This document shows, piece after piece, positions 14,011 to 27,800 of a DNA stretch of 64,000 bases. The stretch's first letter is position 1. Each line of letters starts with the position of its first letter. The stretch is from Eumeta japonica (taxonomy: Eukaryota; Arthropoda; Insecta; Lepidoptera; Psychidae), in assembly GCA_005406025.1 (NCBI GenBank), contig BGZK01000700.1:1-64000 (forward strand), written 5' to 3'. The notes under the pieces were generated by a model. That model had not been told where the DNA came from. It did no database searches and was given only the letters and a program-made list of their open reading frames with translations. A program made the position numbers and the translations under genes.

Positions 14011-14875
14011 TACTCCAGAACGTCCCCTGTAAGCAATTTTCCAGAGATTTGAGACAGAACGTTCAATAATGACAATTCCAGTTTCTTGAACTACCTTTTT
14101 ATTAATTCTGACTCAGATATTTTTAAAAGAACTTACGTTTTTTAGCTTATATGAGGCCTTCTCCTTTACGAAGTATCGAAAATCTTTCAACACCACGAGC
14201 CTTGTGGCACTTTAGGAGCAATTTCAGTTTTCTTTATAAATTCGACATTTGTGACTGTAAATAGTCTGTGATTGAAGCTCTATAATGACAGGTTGCTACA
14301 TTTGGTCAGAAGATGACACTATCTATGTTGTGATATTTATTAATGAAGTCAATTAATTTTTTCTTAATGCACTCATTTAGGCCTTTTTCAGAGTTCATTA
14401 AACCTTCAGACACAAATACGTCGGAAATTATCTTTTCCATCTATGCCCATTAAAAACAAAATTGATTTGGGAGTAACTCGATTTTCGTAATTGACATATT
14501 GACGATTGTTGCATTAAAAAATTTGTTTCCCGGAGTAGCTCTTGGTTCAGTGGCACGAAGTCTCGTCACCGATAGCAAGAACTTTTTTCAAACATTTTCT
14601 CCATCATTTCTTAGCTCTCGTTTCTTGATTTCGGTAACACTTTGCTGCTGATAATTTTGAATGTGCTTTCATACCTAAGCTCTTCTAACTTTTCTGGATG
14701 CAGTATATTTGTTCAGTTGGTGTTTGCGGACTGCATTTCGGAACGATATAGATGGATTTTGTTTAAAGAGACGTTCTATTCGTTCAATGTTGATTGGAGT
14801 AGCGCTATGAGCTGGCAGGCAAGAATTTTTTATCTTCTGCATCTTCATATCCCTTAATTCTCTGATAATCACTCG
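14011..14875 (-). mobile_element. Decayed maT/DD41D-like (IS630-Tc1-mariner) transposase
   Basis: Read on the minus strand, the pieces appear in the order of a DDE_3 transposase. An N-terminal helix-turn-helix (IERIERLFKQNPSISFRNAV, near 14875-14700) comes first. The first catalytic block with GDET is near 14560, followed by a strand reading LFLMGIDGKDNF, then the segment ending INKYHNIDSVIF. The second block reads PNVATCHY where the family has FWPDLAxxHY, and then come PKVPQ and RGVERF in different frames, matching the usual NPPNVPQARPIE box. Several stops and frameshifts interrupt it, and the second catalytic Asp is replaced by Asn, so it is dead. I could not find its terminal repeats. It is a relic with no link to neighbouring cellular genes. 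Confidence 0.65.
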
Positions 14876-16704
14876 TCCGTCGAATATTTTATAAGCTACA
14901 ATGGAAGATTTATCATTCTTTAATAATTAATTTATAAAATTTAATTATGCGATTCATAATATTTCCTATTCTTATCGCTTTTTTAGAAATAAAGCAGCAA
15001 TAACAAAACCACTGTTTGTCGTTTGTCATCAAAGTATTTTTAATAAAATACTATATGGTTAGTACCACGTAGGTAAAATTTATCTTCTTACTTATTGTAT
15101 ATCCTTTAATCATTCATTTTTAAATGCTTTACATATTGCATAAAATTGAGGATTTCAATCTAAATACAGACAAATACATTGGTCTTCCGTTATACAAAAT
15201 TCTCCGTGACACACCATTCACATGGGTCGCTAGCCATTTCGCCGGGGCTTCGCTTCGACATTTATGTGCAGCCGATGGCGAAAGGTCTAAAAAGCTAGCA
15301 TTGGATCGAACGTAATCTCGCTGACCGCGCGCAGGCGAACGCGAACAGGTGCGGTCTAGCTCGTAAATAGCGATAAGTTAGGGCGCAGTAAACGGCCGGC
15401 CCCGCGTAAATAACCGGCCAGAGGAGCCGGCCAGACGGATCAGGGGCGAAAAGTCTGCAGGCCCGCCTCGGGGTATTGAATGTACACGCGCATGCACGCC
15501 CAGAAGGAGCGATATGTGCGTTGGAGGATTGAATATACACCGAGAAATATTCGTTATTTTCGTTACAAATACATGTTTTATATAATCAACTTTTATTTTT
15601 CATACAATTTCAATAATTATACTTATTACGGAGAACGAGTTAAAATCGTAATCAGATCCGAAGAAGTATTGACTTTTAAAAGTTTCTTTACAAGCATTTG
15701 AAAATCCTCGTGTTATGTTCACTGTTTTAATTTTGCTTATAAATCATAATGAAGAAACCCATGTACCTAACGAGTCTAGATGGTTATTTTTTTATGCGAA
15801 AAAGAAATTTGGAGAAAGTCATAATACTGGCGTGGCTCCCATCCACAGCCTTATACATTCCGCTACATTTTCTCACTTGTTCTTTTAAAGGATTTTTTTT
15901 CTTTCAAAATCTTAGCCCGTACATTTATTAAATACACTGATAGTTGAAATTCCAGCCGTGCGGTCGCGTGCTCGCCCTAGACTCGCGTGCGGCTTCGTGC
16001 GGGCCGGCCGCGCGGGGTGCCCTCGCTTGTGCGTGTTCGACACACTCCTGCGACTGTTAATGCTACGTACTAATAATTCTCCGCTTACCTCTCGTGTTTA
16101 GTTTAGACTTTACCCTCTAATAGCATAGGAGTCGTCACTATATCAGCATACATTGCTTGTTCCATATCGGACTCGAGTCGAGCTATCGAACCGACTCTTG
16201 TGTGAAAAAGACAAATCATCGAATTGATGCATCCACGTATGACTGTGGCTTTTAGAACGCAATATATTTTTCTTTTACTATGTCGAATATGCCGAATTAT
16301 ATTAAACGGCACTAAATTCAATTGGATTTTATTGGACAAATCTTAGATTTGTGTGTTATTTTGAAACAATTCGTACTTATAAGAGTGTAAAGAGAAACAT
16401 CACGAAACGCAAATATTTAACTTGTGGTTTTTCTTTTAATTTTTTTAACCCTGTGACGATCCATCTTACGAAAGTCGCTTGTTGCCAACTTCTCGATAAT
16501 GTGGTCAAGATAACGCAAGTTAAATTTTCCCTTGGACGGCCATTTCGTAGCTTATTTTTGATAGGTCCGTAGCTTTGCTCGATGTACTAATAAACTATCA
16601 AGGCAATTCCAAAGCAAGGGCGATAATAAAATATTCGTACTTAGTGAAAAGTTTTCTAAATAGCGCTTCAGTGCAGTGCCGATGTGGCTGGTTAAATGTC
16701 TACT
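14876..16704. other. Gene-poor DNA
   Basis: GC patches at 15230-15540 and 15950-16040; otherwise AT-rich with nothing recognisable. Confidence 0.55.
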
Positions 16705-17484
16705 TTTTAGAGTACCAATCCAAACTGGTAAAAACGGAACCCTTATAGTCTCGTCGTGTCCGTCTGTCCGTCCGTCTGTCTGTATATCACTGGAAAAACT
16801 ACAAAACGTATATTGATGAAATTTGAACTATAGGTGTCTTGTGTAAGCCACTACTTCGTTTGGTAGTTAAATAACAAAAATAAATATTTCTAGGGGGGAG
16901 AGGCACTCTATACATGTAACAGAAGCTGGAATTTTTTTTTTCAGCAAACATCAAAGTGTGTTATATGTTTGGACAATTCTTCCAAAAGCACTTTAATGCT
17001 TTTAGCAATTTGTTTGATTAAGGGAATATTTTCGGAAATAATCGTTTCGAAAGTAGTATAAATTGTGTGCCCCCACGTTATTTTTTAAAACGAATGTCCG
17101 AAAAATATTAAAAATATAATAAGATTACGCTAATTATTTTCAACGAAAATATTTTGAACGTGAACGGATATACCGTTTTTTAATTATTGCTGAAAAACTG
17201 CGTTTTTCAACAAAAGAATGTACGTGCCACGAAAATACGCACTTTTGCTGGTGCACTTTAATTTACACTAGTTTATGAGTAACAGTCAACATACCTAATT
17301 GTTTCTCTAGTCACAGGCGACTATAGTGCTTATACCTACTTTGTGTATGTAAGAATATGCATTGAAACATGAAGAAAAGTGTTACAACGTAGTTATTTTC
17401 ATCTGTAGTGTATTTCTTTGCAGCAACGGCTACGTAATCCTACACCAAGCACGGTCCTACATGCTTTGGCCGGGTTTTTTTTTC
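16705..17484 (+). repeat. Dispersed lepidopteran-type repeat, copy A
   Basis: It begins at GAGTACCAATCC...AAAAACGGAACCCTTATAG and continues with GTCCGTCTGTCCGTCCGTCT. It ends near CTACATGCTTTGGCCGGG plus a T-run. A second copy lies at 61722-62455 in the same orientation. The two share the start, the GGTAGTTAAATAA block, the ACATGTAACAGAA block and the end region. No ORF is present. I recognise the type as common in moths and butterflies but cannot name the family. Confidence 0.75.
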
Positions 17485-18184
17485 TACTTCTTCTATTACA
17501 ATAACTAAACGGATGAAGGCGGGCTGCCTTAAAAGGTTAAGAAAAAAAGTGAATCCAAGTAAAATTACTCAACAAAAATCTAGTTCCGTCTGAAATGAAT
17601 AAACAATCGAATGTGTAACTCGAAAATATACCATTTCTAACGTCAATTGGCGACTTAGCTTACACGGACGTGGGACAGTCATGTTCTACTCTGTCTCTAG
17701 ACTTAGACAGTTCAACTGTCGATTGAAGTTCCCGTATTGATTTCGCTTCTGGTCACCGCGGCATTCTCGATCAGTTTACTTCATTATAAGAAATTCAGAT
17801 TTACAAAATTCAATATTGTATTATTTTTAATTTGAATTGAATATACTGATATTTTCTTTGAGAAGATTGTTAGTTTACGCTCCGTTTTTTCCATCGTTTT
17901 AATAATGTACAAATCGTCTTGCAATTTATAATAAAATTCACTAAAGTTTTTTTTTGCGCTTTGATGTTATGAATAATCATATCAACAAGGTATATCTCGA
18001 TCAGTTCCCTAAATTTGCATTTCAACTTTGTTTGCTGAATTTAAAAATTTTATTGTCTCGAATCACCAAATCGGAACTGAAATGATTTGTATAGAAATTT
18101 TAGGGACGTTTGCATCACATTTTAGGTTTTGTACGTATTCTAAATATAAATCATTCAAAATATTCGTACAAAAAAAAACACAAA

Positions 18185-18250
18185 AAAAAAACCATGTGTG
18201 TGTCTCGGGACGCCCGACAGAAGTGATAACTTAAACTAATCTAAGTTGAA
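18185..18250 (+). repeat. Short dispersed motif, copy 1 (CGGGACGCCCGACAGAAGTG)
   Basis: TCTCGGGACGCCCGACAGAAG followed by GTGATAACTTAAA resembles 30952-31010 (CACGGGACACCGGGCAGATG, then TGAAACATTTAAG). The motif looks like part of a TE family seen in moths; extent and type are unknown. Confidence 0.4.
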
Positions 18251-18829
18251 CTATTTAATATTAAATGTGTTTAATTTGAGAAAAAATTTAGGTTATTACT
18301 TAAATTTTATGTATGTCAATGTACTAATGTAAGGGAAGGTTATTTATTAATATAATCTTTTATTGGTTATATAATAAATTTTATTCTTAGTTACAGGTCT
18401 TGAATATGTACATTAGAATTTTGTGTATGTACATTATTAGTGTCATTATTTAATCCGATAAAAGTAATAATTGGCTTATGGTAGCCATAATAAGCAACGA
18501 AATTTTTACACATAAACACGTAAGAGAGAGAGAAAGTTGCTTGCTGGTTAGATTTTTATAATAATCATAAACACTATATACATATATGCGCGTCCATAGA
18601 GCCGTTGCGTGTTTATGTTTTGAAAGTAAATTTGAAGATGTAATGCTGTTTTGAATATATATTGTTAACAATATAATCGTATTGTATTGTATTATTAAAC
18701 TTACCTTTCGTTAGGAGATTCTGTAATATTCTGAGAATCATCTTCTGCCTGTTTCATGATATATTTTTTAGTCACTTTCAAAAATCGTGATCGTTTTAGG
18801 TTTTATGCTCATGTCAACAGTATGTGTCT

Positions 18830-19060
18830 ATCGCACACTAAAAACAGAGTATAGAGAGGGGGAAGCGTCTGTCCTAAATACGACTAGCGCTGTGGGTTAG
18901 AGTGAGAGAGGAGGAGCCTGCGTACCGCTGCCGTACGCGTGAGAGACAGGGAAGCCAGACAGATTGGCGCCGTAACGCGTTACGTTACGAAGCGGTTTAC
19001 CCTCCCATAAAAAATTATCACTTCAAAAATATATTTGTATCATATTTTTATGTGTAATTT
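18830..19060 (+). repeat. Likely TE-derived block with a CGTAACGCGTTACG palindrome
   Basis: This GC-richer segment has purine-rich stretches (AGAGGGGGAAG, GAGAGAGGAGGAGCC) and a perfect 14-nt palindrome at 18971-18984, followed by TTACGAAGCGGTTTACCCTCCC. The composition differs sharply from its flanks. I think it is a dispersed lepidopteran repeat, from motif memory only. Confidence 0.35.
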
Positions 19061-19519
19061 TATATCGCCTTGCTTGTCTTCGCGGAAACACGTTTTATTT
19101 CACAAACTAATCGGGCCAAAGGTTCGACACAACTGTGTCGCCGCCCGCCGCGACACAATGGGCGATGATTGCAGCGCGACCACGCTCCTGCATAAATCAC
19201 CGCGACCCGTCCGTCGCACATCTCGAGACCTTGCCGACGTGCGCGAAATTGAGGCCGTGGATAAAAAACATAACCTGAGGAGGCAAATCGTCGATGTGTA
19301 TTAGAATTAAATGCGAAATTAGCTCTCTACTATTGCTAGTAGTAGAATCAAATATGTAAAACAAATAAAATGATAAACTTATGTAGCCTTTTTGCGTCTT
19401 TTATCGTCTTGTTTTGTTGTTTCACTGAACCTAATATAAGTTCTTATTCTCATCACGTCGTGGATTTGGGTGTAGATTCCTAACCCGAGCACAGTGTCGA
19501 ACTTTTGTATACACATATT

Positions 19520-20250
19520 TTATCTATTGCTCAATGAAAAGAAAACAAAACTTGTAAAATTTTTCCTACCTGATTTTAAATTTATCAACACAAATGTAAT
19601 AGTCAAAAACGAGGTACTGGATGTTGTGGACACGACCCTATTTCTTGGTCTCACCTTAGATTCTAAGTTACGTTGGAATTCTCATATTACGAGATTAGCG
19701 AAATTAATATCCTAACTTTAGCATCACAATATATATACGAAAACCTGGTGTATGTCAAGAGAAATATAGAATCGTTCCAAAAAAAGAGCGACATCCATAA
19801 CATTAACACTAGACATAAGAACGATCTTGCTACTCATAAGACCCGTCGAAGTAAAGTTAATAAATCACCTAAGGAGATGTGTGTGCGCTTTTATAAGATC
19901 CCAGCTATAATTCAAAAATTGTCATTTGCAGAGTTTAAACGTTTTGTTAAAAGAAAGTTATATGGCAAAGGCTATTATACCGTATTGGAATATCTTAATG
20001 AAAAAAGCCCCTGGGATTGAGCTGCTCGCCTATCAGGTTATTTCATATTATTTTGAAATGTCGACTAAATTATAAATGACTAAATCCTTCGTATTGATGA
20101 GTAAAAAGAGCAAGCCTTGAGTTTCTTGCCCATTCTTCTCTCGGTGAATCAGGATTTGGAATGAGCGGTAATGTTGAAATGAATTTATTAATGACGTATT
20201 TCAAGTGTAATTTCATTACCTACGAAATAAAGATATTTTTGATTTGATTT
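19520..20250 (+). mobile_element. 3' end of a jockey-like non-LTR retrotransposon, internally deleted
   Basis: The first part (frame of 19494-19715) reads as the distal reverse transcriptase: LLLNEKKTKLVKF, then DTTLFLGLTLDSKLRWNSHI. Near 19710 it jumps to another frame that reads EINILTLASQYIYENL. In intact relatives roughly a hundred residues separate these blocks, so a segment has been lost. The C-terminal part (HNINTRHKNDL, then the CVRFYKIP region and FKRFVKRKL) ends at a stop at 20018-20020. It is followed by a 3'UTR with AATAAAGATATTTTTGATTTGATT, a tail typical of insect LINEs. It is 5'-truncated and inactive. The minus-strand fragment at 54.42-54.90 kb belongs to the same family. Confidence 0.8.
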
Positions 20251-23200
20251 ATCAAAATTTATTGTCCAGCTTTTTAATGCTATTCCATGATTATATATTT
20301 GTGCTTTCAAACATTACCTTCTATAAATGAAATTCAATGAAAACCTGTATAGTAGTTTTTATTGTAAGCTAAAAATGAAGTCAGATAAGCATAAATAAAT
20401 AAGTCTATATTCTAAGCCTCCAAGGGCTTCTTTGTATATTATTTTTATTGTATTGTCACACACTAAATATCCGCTTAAGTATATTATTTTCTATCATTAT
20501 TAATAATAAATTTATTATTACACAATTGTACAACAATCTTAAACGCAGTTTATTCTCTAAAACATTACTCCGCGGCCTTATAAATATGTGACGGTATGGG
20601 CATGTAACCTTGTGACCAATTTTTTTACAAAATAATCACTTACCTTTGTTCAATGTTTAACACGGAGCAGCACTATAAAGCTGCAAGCCCACCCATAGTA
20701 ATGTTCATCGATAATATCTACATGTAACACGACATCGACATCGCTAGTGCTGCGCTGGCAATGGGACCGGTCGCAGGCTGTAGTGGGAACGAGCTAGCGG
20801 ACGAGTTATCGATTTCAATCGCAGTACCCACAAATGACTTCTTGTTGAAGTGAATTAATTTCAGATTTTAAACATATAAATTTATTCGAATTCGTGATTC
20901 GCTCAATTTGCCGTAAAGTAAAACTTAAAATTTTGATTCCAAAAATCTCGTTTTATTTTATGAAAATCGATTACACGGGAAGTAATTAAGTATTTGTGTA
21001 AATAAATAATAAACAGTTTTCAATGATGATTTCAGAATTCCAATTATTCAAATATTTAATAAAAATATTGAATTGACTTGAATAATATATGGAAGAAGGA
21101 TGCATATTTTGGTTGTACAATTACATAATAAAAAATTGTGCTACAATTTACCATATTTTCATTCGGAACAAGTACCTATTAGAAAAAAAATAGATAGTTC
21201 AAAAGTGTACATCTCACACACTTATATTCCAAATAGAAAACCATGGAGTAGAGAGAGTATTGGTTTAAAAAAAATGTATTTTAATAAAAATTGTTTAAAT
21301 TTATATTGTGGAATCAATTTTTAATTTTATGCATATCTTTTTCTGACTTTTTAAAATAGTATTTATAACTGATTTATTTTAATTACAATTTTAATTTAAT
21401 ATAAAGTAAATCAATTATTATAAAATGAAATATATGATTGGTATTGTATATAGTATGATACAAATTTTACTTTGATTTTTATTTTAAACGTTTTCCGACA
21501 TTTTTCAACGCGACGGGAAAAAAGAATACTGCGCGTGAGCTTCATATATACCTAAGCAAACCCGAATTCAAAATTGACATCCATTCCTCCTGCGACTCCG
21601 TTTAACGCTGCAAATCCAGACTTAAAATGAGTACGGACATAACTTTTCCAAATTTATTCGAATCCCTTTTTTGGCAATATTTATCATTTATTGTTTGTTT
21701 ATTTCTTTAATTCATTTTCGATTTTTAATGACCAATTTTTTTAATTTTTCATTCCGGAATTACTTATTTCACACTGGATAAAGTGTTTTTTAAAAACATC
21801 ATATGTGTTTTTTCTTGATATGCTTGTATTCATATTATCCTATAAGTGCAATAGAATTAGAATAGAGGAATTTTAAGCCCCGGAAATTGCTTGACTTGTT
21901 GTGTTAAAAGTATAGAACACTACCTAAAACGCTTCGCGTCCGAGGGCGTGCAATATTCAAAATCATGTGTAAAAAATCATGTCTAATCAGAACAAAGAAT
22001 TACAATAATAACTCAAATTATCGATATGCATCATAGAATTCTCTTTTACGCCGTAATTTAATAAAATATATAAATAGATGTGCCCTACATTCGTTTGTCT
22101 ATTTTGAAGTCATAAGATAATAATCCATGATGCAGGCATAATGCAAGTTTCATTCCGGGCGTCGCCGCCGCGGTGCAGACTGCGCCCAGCTCAGTTCGCG
22201 TCAAGCATTCGCAATAACACGCCTCAAGAATTTTCCATTAAACGAACTTAAAGCTCACCCGCTGTGCCTATCTCATTCTTTGCGTGCTGCGGTGAATGCA
22301 TTTTAGGTTGCATCCCTTTTTTTTGTTTAGAGCCAAGTCTCCGAGTCATTTACTATTATAATGTTAACTAGGCCTCTCTGTTGCATTGAGACGAAAGGCT
22401 TAATTTTACAGACCGACACTTTCTTTATAACACTTCTTATTTGATTCAATCAATTGGTGATACTTTCTTATATGATATTCTGTGACATTTTATGCTGTAA
22501 TATGAAAATTCGTTTAAGAGATAAATTGAATATATTGCAATATGTTTTTTAATTTTTTTTCTGTTGCATATATAATTTCAATTTCAGATTCTTGATTATA
22601 TTACGTACGCACATTTATTTCTAAGTGTTATGACAATATCTAAGTACAGTGTAAAAATGTTCTTCCAATACATCAATATCGGAGTGCCAGATTTGCATCC
22701 CAAATCTGGCACTCCGACATGAAAATACACTACGGAAACACTGGAACATTTTTTACTCATCACACTTATTCACTAGTAATTGCACTACGCTTGTTAATGC
22801 GCTGAGTACCACGAGAAAAATAACTAGTGCCCGAACTATTTTGTACATACCCCCCCCGGAGACAATTATAAACAAGGTAGTAAAAATCTCATGTTTGACA
22901 TAACAAATGATTATCCGGTATCTTTTAGGATATTCTGACCAATGAACTTTATATATACATAGTGTAAATAACCATATATTTCAAATTAAACAAGCAAAAT
23001 TGCGTATTGTATCACATATATTTTAAACATTCGTTAAAATGTATAAAGCTTTATACCTGCTTTCGATTATACATTTACTCTATGTGCCATCAAACCTTCG
23101 ACAGTTTTTCTTATTCTATAAGAACTACCATGATTAAATAGATTTTATTTTTTTCATTTAAACTTAAATAGCTTTTGTCTTTTTTTAAATTAGTGTCGCT

Positions 23201-24810
23201 ATTTCAAGTGTTTTTATAAGGTTAATAGATAATATCATTAAACAACTCTACTTGGGAAGTCATTATAGTATAATCATTTCAATCTAAGATTTATCTAAGA
23301 TATTCCACATTTGTAAAACGTAATCTACAAGAAAGATTGTGTATTTATAATTTGATTAATTTGCATCCATAAATCTTTTCCATAACATAGACGCTTCCCA
23401 CGATATTTTAAATGGAATAAATTTTGTTTGATCTATCGTAGCGGCTTTGTGACGTTTGCTTAAATGTAAATCTCGTTTAAACCGAGGTCTATTTCTATTG
23501 ACATCGCTTTACTTTCATCTATTTTGAAATGAATGAATCGTTTTATTCGGACCGATTTCATTTTGACCAATTTAGATTCGGTCTTCGTTCAAATCGGATT
23601 TTGTCAAACAATGTAATGTCAACAAATATATTTTTAACATAGAACGCTTATTGGACGTACGAGTGTATGCACACCTGTCGCAAGGGAACCGCGTCCGATA
23701 AAATTGTCATATTTGTCAAAGGTAGTATGTACATGAAAAACTTAGGCAAACATATAAAATCAAAAGAGGACGCGGCATCGGCAATGCCCCTATGTTGTTG
23801 AGGATCGTGGGCAACGGTGATCATTTATTATGGAAAAATCGATATGCTCGTTTAACGCCTGTACACGGAGGAAAACTTGAAACGAGATATAGGCTATCAA
23901 AGAAGATAAGTAATCAGTGAAACCGTTGGGCGGTGCCCGTATCGTGTAAAGCCGATGTGGCTGTATGTGCGATGCATTGGATGATTCTAGATTCGACTCA
24001 CATATCAGGTCTCCGACCTCTCATTGCAGTAGATTATGATCACTAAACTCTTGACACAAAAGAAAAGCCCTAGAATAGAAGTGAGAGCTGGACATGAATA
24101 AAGCGAGTGTGACGAGCAGCATCAATGTAGAAAAATATAGGGCCTTATATGAAGAAAGCCACATCGCACCTTCGATAGTTAGTACGATGAATAAAACTTT
24201 AATGCACTCCGGACGAGCTTATGCTTTAGAGCTCTTTTAAACTTGCACTAAAAGACAATAAGAATTGATGCCGCTTTTATCCGGCTCGTGGGAGTGTCGA
24301 TGTCCCGGTCCGGCCGCGGCGGAGTGCTCTAACAGCGTTCGATTGCAGGAAAGCCGGTCATTAGCCGTTGCTTATTTAATCGCTACTCCCAACTGATTTT
24401 TGCCTTCCCTTAAATGCACTTCGGAATCCGAAGGCTGTTTGATGAAAAATAAACGAATTTACGGAGATTTAAGTAAAAAGAATTTTCTTTATATATATAT
24501 ATATATATATTTTTTTTTTTTTAATAAAATTAATAATATCTATCATTGTCTCAATGTACATACATATATTAAAAGTCATATGAGCAGATAAGGTATTAGA
24601 TTAATTAATCTACTAATTACAATTGTAATGGATTCAGATTTATTCCATTCATAATGTGACTGGTAGAAGCGATTGTTCAGTATCTGCTGACGGTGTCCTG
24701 TCATAAATGTTTTAATTGTGTAGAACTGCTTTGATCCGCCGCCTCGTTCGCCTGGACGTAGAAGGAATACTTTCACCTTTTATACCGAGTGATCTCTTTC
24801 AATGACAAAC
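20251..24810. other. Gene-poor AT-rich DNA
   Basis: GC patches at 20700-20830, 22150-22230 and 24290-24390, the hairpin at 22679, an AT microsatellite with a T-run near 24490-24520 and a C-run near 22850. Nothing else. Confidence 0.55.
22679..22717. repeat. Perfect 16-bp hairpin with 7-nt loop
   Basis: TCGGAGTGCCAGATTT (22679-22694) is followed by loop GCATCCC and the exact complement (22702-22717). Weaker complementarity continues outward (GTAAAAATGTTC against GAACATTTTTTAC), so it may be the core of a decayed foldback element spanning about 22620-22790. A small-RNA precursor is less likely but not excluded. Confidence 0.75.
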
Positions 24811-24858
24811 TTCAATTTCGGTTTCGGTTTCACTGTCCGTTCCGATCTCGATCATTTA

Positions 24859-27800
24859 TCATGCTGTTATACGCTTCGCGATTTTACCCTTGTACAATAG
24901 TACTTTTGAATTCGAGTTAAGTGTAATCCCACTGGAACTACATTTGACAAACCGAAAAACATTATAGAAGTTGTTTCAAGATTGAAGCAATACATAAACA
25001 ACCATTTGATTACGGTACTTAACCTATTTACCAATTTTGTGATTACTAACCTACAGGAGCTAAGCATTTTCTCGGCAAAAAAGTAGCTTATGTCACTTTG
25101 CGGTCCATAAATTATTTCTTAGCATAAATCAAGTTAATATATTATTGAGTGAAAGAGAAACAATTAAAAAACTCTTTAATTTGTAATCTTAGCAGGAATG
25201 TAAAAATATTTTGTTTCCGTTAACTTATATCAAAATGAGGAATGCACATAACATCAAGGAATCGGGGCATGCATGGTAGTTATTTGTCGAGCACGGCCCA
25301 ACATCACAAACTCGCCAAAAGGAGGTAAACTTTATTATTCTGTAAGAGGTGAAAAGTAGTCGTACATGCGGACACTGGCGCGGCCTATTGTGCGGTCACT
25401 TACTCGCCGGCCTGTTAGCCGATGCCCGCCCGCTAAGTGGCCGCTAATAGGCCTCATTAGCGCCCGCCTGTCGCCCGCGCCGCGCGACCCGTTCCGTTCC
25501 GAGGTTTCCGTACGGCGCCGCACGGCCGCTCAGCGCCGAGACGTGAGCGCCCGCGAACGCGACACGCTGTGCACTCTGAACTACACAGTTTCTATCGGAA
25601 TGGCATAATTTGTATGGTTTTAATTTATTTTAAGGTGGCTCTCCGCGGCGATTGCGCCCGTGTGGACGTACCTATATAAAATGTGTCCCAATTTTGGTAT
25701 CAGTACTGTTCCCGCTTTCACTCCCAGTCGAGATCTCGGTTTTAATTCCGGTCTCACGCTCGAATACGAACCTTAGAAATTCAGAATAGGACCGGATCCT
25801 GTTCCTAATCTCGACCCCGGTCCTGGTTCTCTATTTTGTCCGCCGTCCCGCTTTGAATTCCTATTCCACTACCGATCACGTTTCCAATTTGTAGGGAGAC
25901 AAGAAAAATGCCAGTATCAAAATAACTTATAGACTATGTTACTCTGACATAGTGGAGCTTTGTATGTGTGAATTTTTATACATTATGCAATTCTACATCC
26001 CACGCCGAGGATAACTTTTTTCCTAACGTCTCATTTTAATGAAATAACTCATATTCTGCTCCAAGCGTAGCTGTATTTACCTTGAAAATCGCATTAAAAT
26101 CCGTTAAATAATTTCAGAAATATGCGCGAATAGACTGGGACAGAAATTTAAAAGCCGCTGTTTTCTTGTTTATTACCTTTCACTTATTGTCCATTTTCCA
26201 TTTTTCATACATACCTTCAATGTGTAGATACGCAGAGTTTTACTGTTTTGTTATACTTTTCTTTTATAGCTTTTTTTATTTAGTACATTGGAATTTAGGT
26301 GACACCTAAAATAAATTGAACTACTTTGCAATATTGTGTACATAAATTATTTTTGACATCATCCATGTTCAATAATTGCATGCATTATTTATGTTGCTGT
26401 TTTATATCATTATAGCTTGCTTGATGAAGTTGACAGATAATTAATCAACGAAACGTAGGAAATTTTGATAATTTAAAATCAAACTCATCGATTTTCTAAG
26501 TACTTAATATTCAGTCTTCTTATTCGAACAGTTTGGTCGTATTCGTTTCTCATGTTAGCGCTTTCCGGAGATGGTGATTACGAGTTAAAGATATGATATT
26601 CACCTTTAACTGGAATTTATTTTCAACTTTTAATGCGCGTGCTCTGAAACCGAGAGTTGATCTGAAACTGAAATCTCTGGCACTGTCTTTGGAAAGAATT
26701 CGATCTGAGTAACCGTTTATTCTGTACATTAAAATAGTTAAAACACGATACCGACGAAGTCGTGTTCATTGTTAATTCCAAAATCTGTAAGAGACCAGTT
26801 GCGATTTCACCTTCTAAAATCAGTTTATTATCAACATTTAGTTCCTTTAACTGATTTTTTATATCACAGATCAAACCATGATCAGAGAATGTAATTTGGA
26901 CAAATGAATCTCGATTTATGACTATTAATTATAGCTAACGGACAGGAAGATTAATTGTCGGATGTTATTGGATCGGATATTTTATATGTATAATAAACTA
27001 CAAACTGCATCTGATTAAATACTTAGAAAGATTTCAATGCACTTTCATGTCCAGTATCAAAAAAAAAATCGAAACATGAGTGATCTATTTTTTAAAAGAA
27101 TCAAGATCGTGAAATCTTAGTGTATAGTTTATTAGTTTATGCACCATTAAAAGTAAGTACGTTTATTAATAAGTAGCATGCATGCATCGATCTAATTTTT
27201 TCTAATTCAATTATAAATTAATAATAATACATATTCACATTTTCGGTCAGCACTTGATAGCTTTATTTTTTAATCCTTAATAAATTTCAATTTATTTGTG
27301 TTTAATGTAGATAAACACGTGTTCGTAGTACTAAGTTATCGGAAATTGTAATTATTGTGCCTAATTTTAATTTTCTACGTGAGATTATATTTGGAATAAA
27401 GACTAGCAAATCACGCGGCAATCTCACAAGTGTTACGTAAAAACAAAACGAAGAGAAGCGGCGCGGACGCACTGCGAGCGGGTATCAGCGACTGTATTTA
27501 AAGCAAATTCCGTGTTTCCCTCGCCAACTTTCACTCGGCCCAAACTGATGGAAGGTGAATTAAACGCGGTAAAATAAAGTTACTCCCGCTTCATGATTTT
27601 GATGAATTGCCCGTAACGCGATTCCGACGGTGTCAACCGGCACCTCTACCCGTTCGCGCCCTCCCCCCTCCCGAGCTCGTGCGCCGCGCCCCTCCGCCGC
27701 CGCGCGAGCTCGTTAAAAGTTCCGGCCGGGTATCGACGCCTCCCACTTTGTAGGTACATCGCTCTACAAAGTATTACTTCGAATTGCTTAGTTCTTTTCT

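Larger units (their letters stand above)
17485..19519. other. Gene-poor DNA with short dispersed motifs
   Basis: Contains the 18.2-kb motif, the 18.83-19.06 kb block and a GC patch at 19090-19270. No exon is supported. Confidence 0.55.

Noticed and set aside
22679..22717. Canonical microRNA precursor
   Set aside because: A 16-bp perfect stem is too short and too perfect for a typical insect pre-miRNA; reported as a hairpin instead.
25335..25608. Overlapping Arg/Pro-rich ORFs on both strands
   Set aside because: Open frames on both strands at the same place are explained by GC-rich, stop-poor DNA.
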